Source: Bacteroidaceae bacterium (GTDB lineage: Bacteria; Bacteroidota; Bacteroidia; Bacteroidales; Bacteroidaceae). From it: 60,911 nt of DNA. The translations under genes were made by a program, and so were the position numbers. The stretch spans positions 1 to 60,911 of the forward strand of contig JAGCMB010000052.1 in the NCBI GenBank assembly GCA_017646665.1. The letters run 5' to 3'. This document shows positions 25,303 to 34,648 of the stretch, piece by piece (position 1 is the first letter of the stretch; the number at the start of each line of letters is the position of its first letter). The notes beneath the pieces were generated by a model. It worked only from the letters and a program-made list of their open reading frames with translations, was not told the DNA's origin and searched no databases.

Positions 25303-25637
25303 TATTCTTTCAACAACTTGTCGATGTTTTCGATGTAGTCGAGTGAATCGTCAATGTAGAATCTTATTTCAGGAATGATACGTAGCTGATGGCGAACTTT
25401 GTTGCCAAGTTCAAAGCGTATAGCTTTGATGTTTGTGTTCAGGTGTTCTACCACTTCGTTGCCTTTCTCCGATGGGAATACGCTGAGGTATGCCTTTGCA
25501 ATGCCAAGGTCGGGGCTGACGCGTACTGCGCTCACCGATACCATAATTCCGCGTGTCTCTTTCTGCAATCTAAGCAGTATCTCACTCAACTCCTTCTGTA
25601 TCAGGCGTGAAATCTTGTTTTGTCTTGTACTGTCCAT
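25302..25637 (-). CDS. rbfA: Ribosome-binding factor A
   Basis: 111 residues. KH-type domain protein that matures the 5' end of 16S rRNA on the 30S subunit. Typical start RQNKISRLIQKELSEILLR and core VSVSAVRVSPDLGIAKAYLSVFP, with the C-terminal FYIDDSLDYIENIDKLL. Its stop overlaps the permease start. The O-methyltransferase gene ends at 25643, five bases upstream of its ATG, so the three genes form one minus-strand unit. Confidence 0.95.
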   Translation of the reverse strand: MDSTRQNKISRLIQKELSEILLRLQKETRGIMVSVSAVRVSPDLGIAKAYLSVFPSEKGNEVVEHLNTNIKAIRFELGNKVRHQLRIIPEIRFYIDDSLDYIENIDKLLKE

Positions 25638-25642
25638 ATTTT

Positions 25643-26278
25643 TTATTTTTTTCTTATTATCGTAAGTCCGTCACGCAATGGCAGAATGACTACCTCAACC
25701 CTTTCGTCATTACGTATCAGGTCGTTGAAAGCCCTGACTCCGTTGGTCTGCGCGTCCTGTCTTTCGGGCTCTATGACGTGACCATCCCAAAGGGTGTTGT
25801 CGGCCAGAATCCAACCACCATCATTGAGATGCTCCATTGCCATCTCGTAGTATTTTATGTATTCGCGCTTGTTGCCGTCAATGAATACCATATCGAACTT
25901 CTCGCCAAGTGTTGGTACAATCTCAAGCGCATCGCCAATGATGAACTCAATCTTGTCGGCGTATGGCGAACCGTCTATCCAACGGCGTGTGAAATCCTCC
26001 AGTTCGTCCTCAACCTCAAACGTGTAGAGCTTGCTACCCTCGTCAAGTCCCTCGGCCATGCATAGTCCCGAATAGCCGGTGAACGTGCCAATCTCTAGTA
26101 TCCTGCGTGGGCGTATCATCTTCACAAGGAATTTGAGCAAGCGTCCTTGTATGTGCCCCGATGCCATCTGTGGTGCCAGTATCTCAACGTGAGTGGCACG
26201 GAATAGCCTGTATAGGTAGTCGCCTTCGGGGCTGCTGTGGTCGGCAATGTACTGGTCGAGTGGAGTGGTAAGGCTCAT
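25643..26278 (-). CDS. Class I SAM-dependent O-methyltransferase (COMT family)
   Basis: 211 residues. SAM-binding motif I ILEIGTFTGYSGLCMAEGL near residue 60 and the metal-site stretch FDMVFIDGNKREYIKYYE with WILADNTLWDG place it with catechol/caffeoyl-CoA O-methyltransferase-like enzymes. The substrate of the bacterial members is generally unknown. First gene of a probable operon with rbfA and the permease, divergent from xerD. Confidence 0.88.
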   Translation of the reverse strand: MSLTTPLDQYIADHSSPEGDYLYRLFRATHVEILAPQMASGHIQGRLLKFLVKMIRPRRILEIGTFTGYSGLCMAEGLDEGSKLYTFEVEDELEDFTRRWIDGSPYADKIEFIIGDALEIVPTLGEKFDMVFIDGNKREYIKYYEMAMEHLNDGGWILADNTLWDGHVIEPERQDAQTNGVRAFNDLIRNDERVEVVILPLRDGLTIIRKK

Positions 26279-26388
26279 TTTGCGTTATGTTCTTATTCCA
26301 ACTGCGAAGATACAACTTTTTAATGAGCAAACAAAAAGGTTTCAACCCCTTAACGGTTCTATTTTATAGTTATTCCGCTCTTTTTTTG

Positions 26389-26396
26389 TATCTTCG
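26389..26396 (+). promoter_or_regulatory. Candidate -7 box of xerD-like gene
   Basis: TATCTTCG, a common variant of TAnnTTTG, lies 16 bases before the ATG at 26412. RNA would start near 26403 and leave almost no leader, which argues for the inner ATG over the TTG at 26400. Confidence 0.45.
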
Positions 26397-26411
26397 CCTT
26401 TGGAAATATTG

Positions 26412-27326
26412 ATGCCAATGAACAGGAATTCCAAATCGCCACTGATGCGTTACCGCATCTATCTGCAGCTCGAGAAGTCGCTGCAGGTCAACACCGTCGA
26501 GGCATATATCGGTGATGTGAATAAGCTGTTGCTGTTCTTTGGCGATGTCGACCGTTTGCTTACCGTTACGCTTGGCGATTTACGTGATTTCCTTTCTGCA
26601 ATGGCCGATGTGGGGGTGAATGCCCGTTCGCAAGCCCGTATAATTTCATCGTTGCGTTCATTCTATGGATTTCTGAAGCTTGACGGATTTATTCCCGAAG
26701 ACCCCACCGAACTGTTACGCTCGCCAAAGATTGGTATGCGCCTGCCCGATGTCCTTACTTTGCAAGAGATAGACGATATTATAAATGCTATTGACCTTGC
26801 CACGGTCGAGGGGCAAAGGAACAGGGCTATCATCGAGGTGCTGTATAGCTGTGGTCTTCGCGTGTCGGAACTTTGCTCGCTCCGCCTCTCCGACCTTTAT
26901 CTAAAGGAACAGTTCATTCGGGTTACCGGAAAGGGCGGCAAGCAGCGTCTTGTTCCCATTTCGTCGCGTGCAATAGCCGAACTTGAAGCATATTTTGTTG
27001 ACCGGAACAGAATTCCGATAAAGAGAGGATATGAGGATTATGTTTTCATCAGTGAGCGTCTGAAGAAACCTCTCTCACGCATAACGGTGTTTTATCACAT
27101 CAAGGAACTTGTGGCGCGGGTGGGGATAAAAAAGACCGTGAGCCCACACACCTTCCGTCACTCTTTTGCTACGCATCTGCTCGAGGGTGGAGCAAATTTA
27201 CGCGTGATACAGGTTATGCTTGGGCACGAGAGTATATCCACGACAGAAATCTACACACATATCGACCGTGTCCGTCTGCGTGAGGAGATAATTGCCCATC
27301 ATCCGCGTAACTGCAAAAAAAAGTAA
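26412..27326 (+). CDS. xerD: Tyrosine recombinase XerD
   Basis: 304 residues from the ATG at 26412 (a second ATG follows two codons later). Acts with XerC at dif to resolve chromosome dimers. An N-terminal SAM-like core-binding domain (about 10-95) is followed by the catalytic domain with Arg in SCGLRVSE, the HTFRHSF box, LGHES and the nucleophile Tyr in TEIYTHI. Length and motifs are those of a housekeeping Xer protein. The second Xer-type gene, at 57202, is too far away to be a tandem partner. Either could be the XerC or XerD ortholog. Confidence 0.88.
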   Translation: MPMNRNSKSPLMRYRIYLQLEKSLQVNTVEAYIGDVNKLLLFFGDVDRLLTVTLGDLRDFLSAMADVGVNARSQARIISSLRSFYGFLKLDGFIPEDPTELLRSPKIGMRLPDVLTLQEIDDIINAIDLATVEGQRNRAIIEVLYSCGLRVSELCSLRLSDLYLKEQFIRVTGKGGKQRLVPISSRAIAELEAYFVDRNRIPIKRGYEDYVFISERLKKPLSRITVFYHIKELVARVGIKKTVSPHTFRHSFATHLLEGGANLRVIQVMLGHESISTTEIYTHIDRVRLREEIIAHHPRNCKKK

Positions 27327-27355
27327 AATAAACAGCTAACGTCCACCTCTTTTTT

Positions 27356-27386
27356 TTTGATAATTGGAATTGTCGCGTTAACTTTG
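27356..27386 (+). promoter_or_regulatory. Promoter of the TPR lipoprotein gene
   Basis: TTTG (27356-27359), 19-base spacer, TAACTTTG (27379-27386): an exact Bacteroidota primary-sigma promoter. RNA should start about 27393, 36 bases before the ATG. Confidence 0.7.
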
Positions 27387-27428
27387 TAGCAAGTAGTGCT
27401 GCGTTTGTGCTGCTTGCGACAAAACTAA

Positions 27429-29147
27429 ATGAAAAACTATAATTCGATGTTGAAGAAATTATTTTTACTGCTTCTTGTGGCAGTTGTTATGTTGAGCTCA
27501 TGCAGCTCTAAGATGAAGAGTATGAAGGCAGAGTATTTTACTGTTACTCCGGGCGTTCTGGAGGTTGTCGGTAGCGAAATTCCTGCTACTATTGATGGCC
27601 GTTTCCCCGCGAAGTTCTTTAATAAAAAGTCGGTGCTGACGATTACTCCCGTACTTAAGTACGAAGGCGGTGAGGCAATCTCGGAGCCTGTGACATTCCA
27701 AGGCGAGAATGTGCGTGGCAATGACCGTACTATATCATACGACAATGGTGGCAGTTTCAAGATGAAGATATTGTATGATTACATTCCCGAAATGGAGGAT
27801 GCTGAGCTCTATCTTCGTTTTGTCATCAACAAGGGAAACAAGAGAACCGAGATTCCCGAGGTGAAGGTTGCCGACGGTTGTATAGCAACCTCCCAGCTTT
27901 ATCGTCAGACTGTAGCAACTGCAAATATCGCTATTGGCGAGGATGCTTTCCAGCGTGTAATCAAGCAGGCAAAGGAGGCGAACATAATGTTCCTTATCCA
28001 GCAGACAAATCTTCGTACATCGGAACTCAATACCACCGAGATGAAGGAGTTCAGAGCTGCGCTCAAGGACGTTGCTACCGATTACGAGAACAAGGTGCTC
28101 GATGAAATCAAGGTTTCTGCGTATGCTTCTCCCGACGGCGGTGTGATGCTGAACGACGGTATTGCTGTTGTGCGTGAGATGAATACAGCCAAGCAGATGA
28201 AGAAAGAACTCAAAGATGCAAAACTCGATGGCTATGTTGACAGTGAGTACACAGCCGAGGATTGGGAAGGATTCAAAGAGCTCATTTCGCAGTCTAATCT
28301 GCCCGACAAAGAGCTTATTCTCCGTCTGCTTTCAATGTACAACGATCCCGAGGAGCGCGAACAGCAGATTAAGAATATATCATCAGTATATGCAGAGCTT
28401 GCCGATGAGATTCTTCCCAAATTGCGTCGTGCACGCGTGACATTGAATTACCAGATTATTGGCCGTTCCGATGACCAGATAAAGGAGCAGTATGCCGAGA
28501 ATCCTGCTGAGCTATCACTTGAGGAGATTCTATACTCGTCTATCCTCACCGAGAATGAAGCTGAACAAACTGATATTTTCAACACAGCAATCAAACTTTA
28601 TCCCAACGATTACCGTGCATATAACAACCTTGGAGTGATGGCCTACAACAGAGGTGACTACGGAACAGCTGCGAGCTATTTCTCAAAGGCCGAGAGTGTG
28701 GCAAAGGCCGCTCCTGAGGTGATGGTAAACCTTGGCTATCTCGAATTGCTCGAAGGAAATGTTTCCGAGGCAGAATCATATATGGCAAAGGGTGCTGATG
28801 CAAAGGCTGGCGACGAGGCTCTTGGTAACCTTTATATCGCACAGGGTGAATATGGTCGTGCTGCAGCGTTGTTGAAGGGTTCAAAGACAAATAGCGCATT
28901 GTTGGCACAGGTGCTTAATAAGAACTATGTTGCTGCACGTGAAACCCTTGAAGAGATGGAGAACCCCGATGCTATGACCTACTACATCAAAGCGGTGCTT
29001 GGTGCACGTACATCAAATGTCGCTTTCGTATATGATGGATTGAAGAAGGCTGTAGAACTCGACCCATCATTGGCAAAGAAGGCCATGGGTGATTTGGAAT
29101 TTGCCAAGTATGTAAATGACAGCACTTTCTGTAATATTCTGAAATAA
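27429..29147 (+). CDS. TPR-containing outer-membrane-type lipoprotein
   Basis: 572 residues. N-terminal signal with lipobox and Cys near residue 25 (MLSSCSSK). Residues ~35-150 are strand-rich. Residues ~165-350 resemble an OmpA-like/SPOR-type helical region with internal acidic helices. Residues ~370-560 hold TPR units, for example AYNNLGVMAYNRGDYGTAAS and VMVNLGYLELLEGNVSEAES. It probably serves as a protein-protein scaffold in the periplasm. I recall such proteins as common in Bacteroidales, but no activity is known. An alternative ATG at 27447 gives a shorter signal. dprA follows six bases after the stop. Confidence 0.78.
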   Translation: MKNYNSMLKKLFLLLLVAVVMLSSCSSKMKSMKAEYFTVTPGVLEVVGSEIPATIDGRFPAKFFNKKSVLTITPVLKYEGGEAISEPVTFQGENVRGNDRTISYDNGGSFKMKILYDYIPEMEDAELYLRFVINKGNKRTEIPEVKVADGCIATSQLYRQTVATANIAIGEDAFQRVIKQAKEANIMFLIQQTNLRTSELNTTEMKEFRAALKDVATDYENKVLDEIKVSAYASPDGGVMLNDGIAVVREMNTAKQMKKELKDAKLDGYVDSEYTAEDWEGFKELISQSNLPDKELILRLLSMYNDPEEREQQIKNISSVYAELADEILPKLRRARVTLNYQIIGRSDDQIKEQYAENPAELSLEEILYSSILTENEAEQTDIFNTAIKLYPNDYRAYNNLGVMAYNRGDYGTAASYFSKAESVAKAAPEVMVNLGYLELLEGNVSEAESYMAKGADAKAGDEALGNLYIAQGEYGRAAALLKGSKTNSALLAQVLNKNYVAARETLEEMENPDAMTYYIKAVLGARTSNVAFVYDGLKKAVELDPSLAKKAMGDLEFAKYVNDSTFCNILK

Positions 29148-29153
29148 CGTCAA

Positions 29154-30287
29154 GTGGCGGCTTATATACAAAGTGAACAGGTTGCGATGCTTGCACTCTC
29201 AAGGGTGCAGGTGCCGCAACTTGCTCTTATAAGGGAACTTATTGACTCTGTAGGCAGTGCAAAGGAACTGCTCGAGAATGCCACCAATATTGGCGATATC
29301 GTACCCGGTGCTACGCCACGTCTGCGCCAGTTGCTCTGCGACCGTTCGCTCGTTGAGCTCGCCGAGAAAGAGATGGAGTTCATTGCCTCCAAAGGCATTA
29401 AACTTGTATGCTTTGGCGATGAAGCCTATCCTTGCCGTCTTGCCGAGTGTGCCGATGCTCCGCTCGTTCTACATTCGCTTGGAAATGCCGACCTCAATGC
29501 CCGCCACATTGTGTCTATTGTGGGTACACGCCACGCAACAGAATATGGCAAGGCGTTGTGCGAGAATTTTGTTGCCGACCTTGCACGCTTTGCACCTGGT
29601 ACGCTCATTGTCAGCGGTCTTGCATACGGCATTGATGTCTGTGCTCATCGTGCGGCACTGAAAGCCGGCTTACCAACCATTGGAGTGCTTGCACACGGCC
29701 TTGACCGCATATACCCCGGTGCACATCGCGCCACAGCAAAGCAGATGCTTGAAAACGGTGGTCTGCTCACTGAATTTATGAGCGGAACAAACTCATTTCC
29801 TTCAAATTTTGTGCAGCGCAATAGAATTGTAGCCGGTATGGCCGATGCCACTGTTGTCGTTGAGTCGGCATCGAAAGGAGGCTCGCTCATCACAGCCTCG
29901 CTCGCTTTGGGTTATGACCGTGACAGCTTTGCTTTCCCCGGTCGTGTCAACGACCAGTATTCACAAGGGTGCAACGAACTTGTGAGCCGCAACAGGGCTG
30001 CGCTTATAACAAGTGCATACGATTTTGTAGAGGCGATGAACTGGGATGTTGCCACCGCAAAAAAGAGTGCCGGTGATTTGCAGGCCGAACTGTTCCCCGA
30101 ACTCTCGCCCGAGGAAACTGCTGTAATGACAGCCTTGCGCGACAGCAGTGACGGCCTGCAGGTGAACCAGATGGTCGTGCAGCTCAATATTCCAATAAAC
30201 AGACTCCTGCCGTTGCTTTTTGAAATGGAGATGAAAGGCCTTGTCAAGGCTGTTGCCGGCGGCTGTTACAGGGCAGTTATGATGTAA
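29154..30287 (+). CDS. dprA: DNA-processing protein DprA
   Basis: 377 residues. Binds incoming single-stranded DNA and loads RecA during natural transformation. An N-terminal helical domain precedes the Rossmann-like core with SIVGTRHATEYGKAL near residue 120, SGLAYGIDVCAHRAAL and SKGGSLITASLALG, and FPGRVNDQYSQGCNEL. A C-terminal winged-helix-like segment starts near residue 315. The start is GTG at 29154. The next ATG (residue 12) would trim the first helix. No other competence gene is nearby. Confidence 0.93.
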   Translation: MAAYIQSEQVAMLALSRVQVPQLALIRELIDSVGSAKELLENATNIGDIVPGATPRLRQLLCDRSLVELAEKEMEFIASKGIKLVCFGDEAYPCRLAECADAPLVLHSLGNADLNARHIVSIVGTRHATEYGKALCENFVADLARFAPGTLIVSGLAYGIDVCAHRAALKAGLPTIGVLAHGLDRIYPGAHRATAKQMLENGGLLTEFMSGTNSFPSNFVQRNRIVAGMADATVVVESASKGGSLITASLALGYDRDSFAFPGRVNDQYSQGCNELVSRNRAALITSAYDFVEAMNWDVATAKKSAGDLQAELFPELSPEETAVMTALRDSSDGLQVNQMVVQLNIPINRLLPLLFEMEMKGLVKAVAGGCYRAVMM

Positions 30288-30293
30288 GGCATT

Positions 30294-31211
30294 TCAATGT
30301 GTCCATTTCTCTAGTGTTCCCCATTCGTCATCAGGGATTTCGGCTCCTTTCTTTAAGGGGAAAGTCCAATTAAGGAAGCTGGTCTCAAATTTACCGTTTA
30401 TATACCACACCGGCCAGGGTGTCAACTCTTTTAAAATCTCTTTAACGGTTTTTGTCAAAAGGGTTTTCTGGATCATTGACTCAAACTTGTCGGGTCTTAT
30501 GCATTGCACACAGCAATCTTTCAGTATACCGTTTTCGTCAATGATGAAGTCGCTGAATTGTAAGACAAAATGTGTCTCTTCATATTCGGGGAATCTTTCC
30601 CAGGGAAAATTCTCGGTCAGTGCTTTGCAAACATCAAACGGCACTATCCCCTCTTTGTGGTAATTGTTGTACTGGGTTGTCTCCCGGACTACACCGTTGT
30701 CTACAACTATAAGACATTCATTCTCGTTGTGCCTTGCAAAGGCCATGTGTTCGTAGTAAATCTCTTTTCCTCTGCCGGCACGCATAGTGTCGCAGAACCA
30801 CGAAGCGCATATACCCTCAGATGTGTAATATGGCGCAAAAATTTCCTTGAGCGTCTCTTCATTCAGTGTAAAAAAGTGATCTTCTGATCTGTACCCGACT
30901 TTCCGAATATATGGAACTCCGATTTCCCGCAGAAATAACCTGTTGTCCTTGATTTCCCATTCTGCAATATAGTTTCTCCATAAAGCGGTGCTTTGGCCTT
31001 TCACCCACTCGATACTATCTTCGGTTATCGTTTCGGGCAATAATTCAATGGCTTTTGCTATTTCTTCACTAAGTGCCATATCGGTTTCTATCGGGCAGTA
31101 GTAGAGCTGCCAATATTCTCCATTTATCAACACTCTTTCGGCCATCTGCCCGGTTGCCTTAGTCAAGACAGGCAAGGAAAGTAGTAGTAGGGTGAACAGT
31201 ATCTTTTTCAT
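30294..31211 (-). CDS. Secreted protein with TonB_C-like C-terminus
   Basis: 305 residues from ATG at 31209-31211 (MKKILFTLLLLSLPVLTKATGQ), a signal peptide. The longer frame to 31448 overlaps hflX and has no coding character. The middle is unique, with aromatic residues and three separated cysteines. The last 80 residues (FIIDENGILKDCCVQCIRP, then ILKELTPWPVWYINGK) resemble the TonB C-terminal domain, as seen in many Bacteroidota energy-transducer-like proteins, but there is no TonB membrane anchor or Pro-rich linker. It is convergent with dprA and divergent from hflX. Function unknown. Confidence 0.62.
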   Translation of the reverse strand: MKKILFTLLLLSLPVLTKATGQMAERVLINGEYWQLYYCPIETDMALSEEIAKAIELLPETITEDSIEWVKGQSTALWRNYIAEWEIKDNRLFLREIGVPYIRKVGYRSEDHFFTLNEETLKEIFAPYYTSEGICASWFCDTMRAGRGKEIYYEHMAFARHNENECLIVVDNGVVRETTQYNNYHKEGIVPFDVCKALTENFPWERFPEYEETHFVLQFSDFIIDENGILKDCCVQCIRPDKFESMIQKTLLTKTVKEILKELTPWPVWYINGKFETSFLNWTFPLKKGAEIPDDEWGTLEKWTH

Positions 31212-31260
31212 TCTTGCAATATTTATAATGCAATGATAACTATTTTTCTGCAAAATTGTA

Positions 31261-31268
31261 TATCTTCG
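31261..31268 (+). promoter_or_regulatory. Candidate -7 box of hflX
   Basis: TATCTTCG, 17 bases before the hflX ATG, matches the variant box also seen ahead of xerD. No clear -33 element. Confidence 0.4.
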
Positions 31269-31284
31269 CGTAAAATATAATTGG

Positions 31285-32550
31285 ATGAAAGAATTTGTTA
31301 TATCGACAACTAAGAAGGAGACCGCCATTCTGGTGGGATTGATTACCGCCACACAGAACGAGCGCAAGACAAACGAGTATCTCGACGAGCTCGAATTCCT
31401 TGCGCAGACAGCCGGTGCCGAGGTCGTGAAGCGTTTCACACAGCGCATTGACCATCCGCACCCTGTTACATACGTGGGTACCGGTAAACTAAAAGAGATT
31501 GCCGATTATGTTGAGATGCTCAAGGATACCGACGACGAGATTGGTATGGTAATCTTCGACGACGAGCTGTCGGCAAAGCAGATACGCAACATTGAAAAAG
31601 AAATAAAGATAAAGATTCTCGACCGTACATCGCTCATTCTCGATATCTTTGCCATGCGTGCGCAGACAGCACACGCAAAGGTGCAGGTTGAGCTTGCGCA
31701 GTACAAATATATGCTCCCCCGTCTGCAACGCCTGTGGACTCACCTTGAACGTCAGGGTGGTGGTTCCGGTGGCGGTAGCGGAAAGGGCGGTAGCGTGGGA
31801 TTGCGTGGTCCGGGTGAAACACAGCTCGAGATGGACCGCCGTATAATTCTTGGCCGTATGTCGCTTTTGAAAGAGCAGCTTGCGCAGATTGACAAGCAGA
31901 AGAGCATACAGCGCAAGAACCGCGGACGCCTAATCCGCGTGGCATTGGTGGGTTATACCAACGTGGGAAAATCAACACTGATGAACCTGCTTGCCAAGAG
32001 CGAGGTGTTTGCCGAGAACAAGCTTTTTGCTACACTCGACACCACCGTGCGTAAGGTGATTATAGAGAACTTGCCGTTCCTGCTCTCCGACACCGTAGGC
32101 TTCATCCGCAAGTTGCCGACCGACCTTGTGGAGTCATTCAAATCTACACTCGACGAGGTGCGCGAGGCCGACCTTTTGCTGCACGTTGTAGATGTGTCGC
32201 ACCCCGAGTTCGAGGAGCAGATTGAGGTGGTTGAAAAGACACTTGCCGACCTCAAGTGCGGCGACAAACCTCTGATGGTAATTTTCAACAAGATTGATGC
32301 CTTTACCTATGTGCAGAAAGAGGAGGACGACCTCACTCCAAAGACAAAGGAGAACATCACTCTTGATGAACTGAAGGAGACATGGATGAACAAGCTTGCC
32401 GACAACTGCCTGTTCATTTCGGCACGCGAAAAACAGAATATTGAAAATTTGAAGGATATCATTTACAAGAAAGTGTGTGAATTGCACGTGCAAAAGTATC
32501 CTTATAATGATTTCTTGTATCAGACCTACGACGAGGAAGTGAATGACTAA
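31285..32550 (+). CDS. hflX: Ribosome-associated GTPase HflX
   Basis: 421 residues. Binds the 50S subunit and splits stalled or hibernating ribosomes. An N-terminal HflX domain (residues 1-195) ends with the Gly-rich SGGGSGKGGSVGLRGPGETQ, and the G domain follows: G1 VGYTNVGKSTL, G3 DTVGF, G4 NKID, G5-like ISAR. Upstream is the divergent secreted-protein gene. Behind it lies a 240-base repeat-rich gap. Confidence 0.95.
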   Translation: MKEFVISTTKKETAILVGLITATQNERKTNEYLDELEFLAQTAGAEVVKRFTQRIDHPHPVTYVGTGKLKEIADYVEMLKDTDDEIGMVIFDDELSAKQIRNIEKEIKIKILDRTSLILDIFAMRAQTAHAKVQVELAQYKYMLPRLQRLWTHLERQGGGSGGGSGKGGSVGLRGPGETQLEMDRRIILGRMSLLKEQLAQIDKQKSIQRKNRGRLIRVALVGYTNVGKSTLMNLLAKSEVFAENKLFATLDTTVRKVIIENLPFLLSDTVGFIRKLPTDLVESFKSTLDEVREADLLLHVVDVSHPEFEEQIEVVEKTLADLKCGDKPLMVIFNKIDAFTYVQKEEDDLTPKTKENITLDELKETWMNKLADNCLFISAREKQNIENLKDIIYKKVCELHVQKYPYNDFLYQTYDEEVND

Positions 32551-32790
32551 AAAGCGCATTGCTGCGTTACGCTTGCCCTGAAAATCCTCATTTACTTCAA
32601 GTAAACTGCGGTTTTCAGGCCTTCGCAAGCCGGCTGCCTTTGGCGAGCCTTGGCTACACTCGTAGCAAAACGCTAAAGCAAGCTTTGCGTTTCACTCGTT
32701 TGCGCAAGCCTTGCACTGCATCTTTTTATTCATTCCCTTGTAAGTGAAGAACAATACGAACAACATTTAATATATTAACATTCAAAAACT
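32551..32790. repeat. Repeat-like intergenic element with nested hairpins
   Basis: No gene. A 60-base hairpin at 32571-32630 has three stacked stems (GCTTGC/GCAAGC, CCTGAAAA/TTTTCAGG, TTTACTT/AAGTAAA). A second hairpin at 32668-32692 pairs AAACGC/GCGTTT and AAAGC/GCTTT around two bases. The segment ends with a 37-base unit (32709-32745) that recurs behind the fumarase gene. The architecture resembles dispersed REP-like elements. A plus-strand frame inside it reads as a plausible peptide, but I think this is a by-product of the repeat. Confidence 0.65.
32709..32745 (+). repeat. 37-bp direct repeat upstream of fumarase (copy 1)
   Basis: Matches 34470-34506 in 35 of 37 bases (starts CCTTGCACTGCATCTTTTTA). 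The two copies flank the fumarase gene in the same orientation, 1.76 kb apart. The copy here is the end of the hairpin element 32551-32745. Confidence 0.85.
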
Positions 32791-34434
32791 ATGGCAGCAA
32801 TTCCTGAATTCAAGTATGCCCATATGTTCCAGCACGGAAAGGACACAACCGAGTATTATCTCTTGACAAAAGAGGGCGTGTCTGTGGGCGAGTTTGAGGG
32901 TAAACCAATTCTTAAAGTTACTCCCGAGGCTTTGACACTCTTGTCACGCACTGCATTCCGCGATGTGTCGTTTATGTTGCGTCGTGCTCACAACGAGCAG
33001 GTGGCGAAGATTTTGAACGACCCCGAGGCAAGCGACAACGACAAGTATGTAGCACTTACATTCCTGCGCAACGCCGAAGTGGCTTGTAAAGGACAGCTTC
33101 CTTTGTGCCAGGATACAGGTACAGCAATCATCCATGGCGAGAAGGGTCAGCAGGTATGGACAGGCTTCTGCGACGAGGAGGCTCTCTCACGCGGTGTGTT
33201 CGATACATATACACAGGAGAACCTGCGTTACAGCCAAAATGCTCCATTGAATATGTACGACGAGGTTAATACAAAGTGTAACCTTCCTGCACAGATTGAT
33301 ATTGAGGCTACCGAGGGCATGGAGTACAAGTTCCTTATGGTAACAAAGGGTGGTGGTTCTGCCAACAAAACATATCTCTACCAAGAGACAAAGGCTCTCT
33401 TGAACCCTGCTACTCTCGTTCCATTCCTCGTTGAGAAGATGAAGAGCCTGGGTACAGCAGCTTGTCCTCCTTATCACATTGCATTCGTTATCGGTGGTAC
33501 ATCGGCCGAGAAGAACCTTCACACAGTGAAGCTCGCTTCAACACACTACTATGATGACCTGCCAACAACAGGCGACGAGACAGGCCGTGCTTTCCGCGAC
33601 ATCGAGCTCGAGGAGCAGTTGCTCAAGGAGGCTCACAATATTGGCTTGGGCGCTCAGTTCGGTGGCAAGTACCTTGCACATGACATCCGCGTGGTTCGTT
33701 TGCCACGTCACGGTGCAAGCTGCCCTGTTGGTATGGGCGTGAGCTGCTCGGCCGACCGCAACATCAAGGCTAAAATCAACAAGGACGGTCTTTGGATTGA
33801 GAAACTCGACGACCAGCCTGCAACACTCATTCCCGAGGCTTTGCGTAACGCAGGCGAGGGCGAGATTGTTCGCGTTGACCTCAACCGTCCGATGAAGGAG
33901 GTTTGTGCTCAGCTTTCACAGTACCCTATTGCTACACGTCTTTCACTCAATGGTACAATCATCGTTGGCCGTGACATTGCCCACGCAAAGCTCAAAGAGC
34001 GCATTGACCGTGGCGAGGGACTTCCACAGTACATCAAGGATCACCCAATCTACTATGCAGGTCCAGCAAAGACTCCTGCCGGCATGCCTTGCGGCTCTAT
34101 GGGCCCCACAACAGCAGGTCGTATGGACTCATACGTTGATCTCTTCCAGGAGAACGGTGGCTCAATGATTATGCTTGCTAAGGGCAACCGCAGTCAGCAG
34201 GTGACCGACGCTTGTCAGAAGCACGGTGGTTTCTACCTTGGTTCAATCGGTGGTCCTGCAGCTATCCTGGCGCAGAACAACATCAAGAGCATCGAGTGTG
34301 TCGAGTATCCCGAGCTTGGTATGGAGGCTATCTGGAAGATTGAGGTTGAGGACTTCCCCGCATTCATCCTCGTTGATGATAAGGGCAACGACTTCTTCAA
34401 GCAGATTAAGCCTAGATGTAGCTGCTGCAAGTAA
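32791..34434 (+). CDS. Fumarate hydratase, class I (iron-sulfur)
   Basis: 547 residues, the length of single-chain class I fumarases (FumA/FumB type). Interconverts fumarate and malate using a labile [4Fe-4S] cluster. Cluster cysteines lie in LCQDTGTAI (~residue 110), in [19 protein letters not shown] and near the C-terminal [14 protein letters not shown] region. The C-terminal fumarase beta domain includes [14 protein letters not shown]. Together with mdh at 55598 it supports the reductive branch to succinate typical of Bacteroidales. The gene is flanked by two copies of a 37-bp repeat and ended by a good terminator. Confidence 0.95.
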   Translation: MAAIPEFKYAHMFQHGKDTTEYYLLTKEGVSVGEFEGKPILKVTPEALTLLSRTAFRDVSFMLRRAHNEQVAKILNDPEASDNDKYVALTFLRNAEVACKGQLPLCQDTGTAIIHGEKGQQVWTGFCDEEALSRGVFDTYTQENLRYSQNAPLNMYDEVNTKCNLPAQIDIEATEGMEYKFLMVTKGGGSANKTYLYQETKALLNPATLVPFLVEKMKSLGTAACPPYHIAFVIGGTSAEKNLHTVKLASTHYYDDLPTTGDETGRAFRDIELEEQLLKEAHNIGLGAQFGGKYLAHDIRVVRLPRHGASCPVGMGVSCSADRNIKAKINKDGLWIEKLDDQPATLIPEALRNAGEGEIVRVDLNRPMKEVCAQLSQYPIATRLSLNGTIIVGRDIAHAKLKERIDRGEGLPQYIKDHPIYYAGPAKTPAGMPCGSMGPTTAGRMDSYVDLFQENGGSMIMLAKGNRSQQVTDACQKHGGFYLGSIGGPAAILAQNNIKSIECVEYPELGMEAIWKIEVEDFPAFILVDDKGNDFFKQIKPRCSCCK

Positions 34435-34469
34435 ACGGAAAGGTGAAAGGTTAAAACGGAAAGCTTTTA

Positions 34470-34506
34470 CCTTGCACTGCATCTTTTTATTCATTTCCTT
34501 GAAAGT
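34470..34506 (+). repeat. 37-bp direct repeat downstream of fumarase (copy 2)
   Basis: Second copy of the unit at 32709-32745, differing at two positions. It directly precedes the fumarase terminator. The rest of the hairpin element is not repeated here. Confidence 0.85.
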
Positions 34507-34511
34507 TTTAT

Positions 34512-34549
34512 AAGGGCGTCTCTTTGAACAAAAGAGAGCCCTTTTTGTT
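34512..34549 (+). terminator. Terminator of fumarase
   Basis: AAGGGCGTCTCTTT and AAAGAGAGCCCTT pair with one mismatch around a short loop, followed by a run of T (34543-34554). Reads well on the plus strand. Confidence 0.8.
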
Positions 34550-34648
34550 TTTTTAATAAAAAAAGTGGTGGAATGTCTTTGCTGTTTGCGAGAAAATTAA
34601 GATAATTGCAGAAGAAAATCCTATTAACAATTTTAATAAAAAACAACT

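Noticed and set aside
31212-31448. N-terminal extension of the secreted TonB_C-like protein to 31448
   Set aside because: The extension would overlap hflX and precede a clear signal peptide starting at 31211.
32559-32747. 62-codon frame between hflX and fumarase
   Set aside because: It is the translation of a hairpin-rich repeat element; no start context, and its end coincides with the 37-bp repeat that also occurs elsewhere without a frame.
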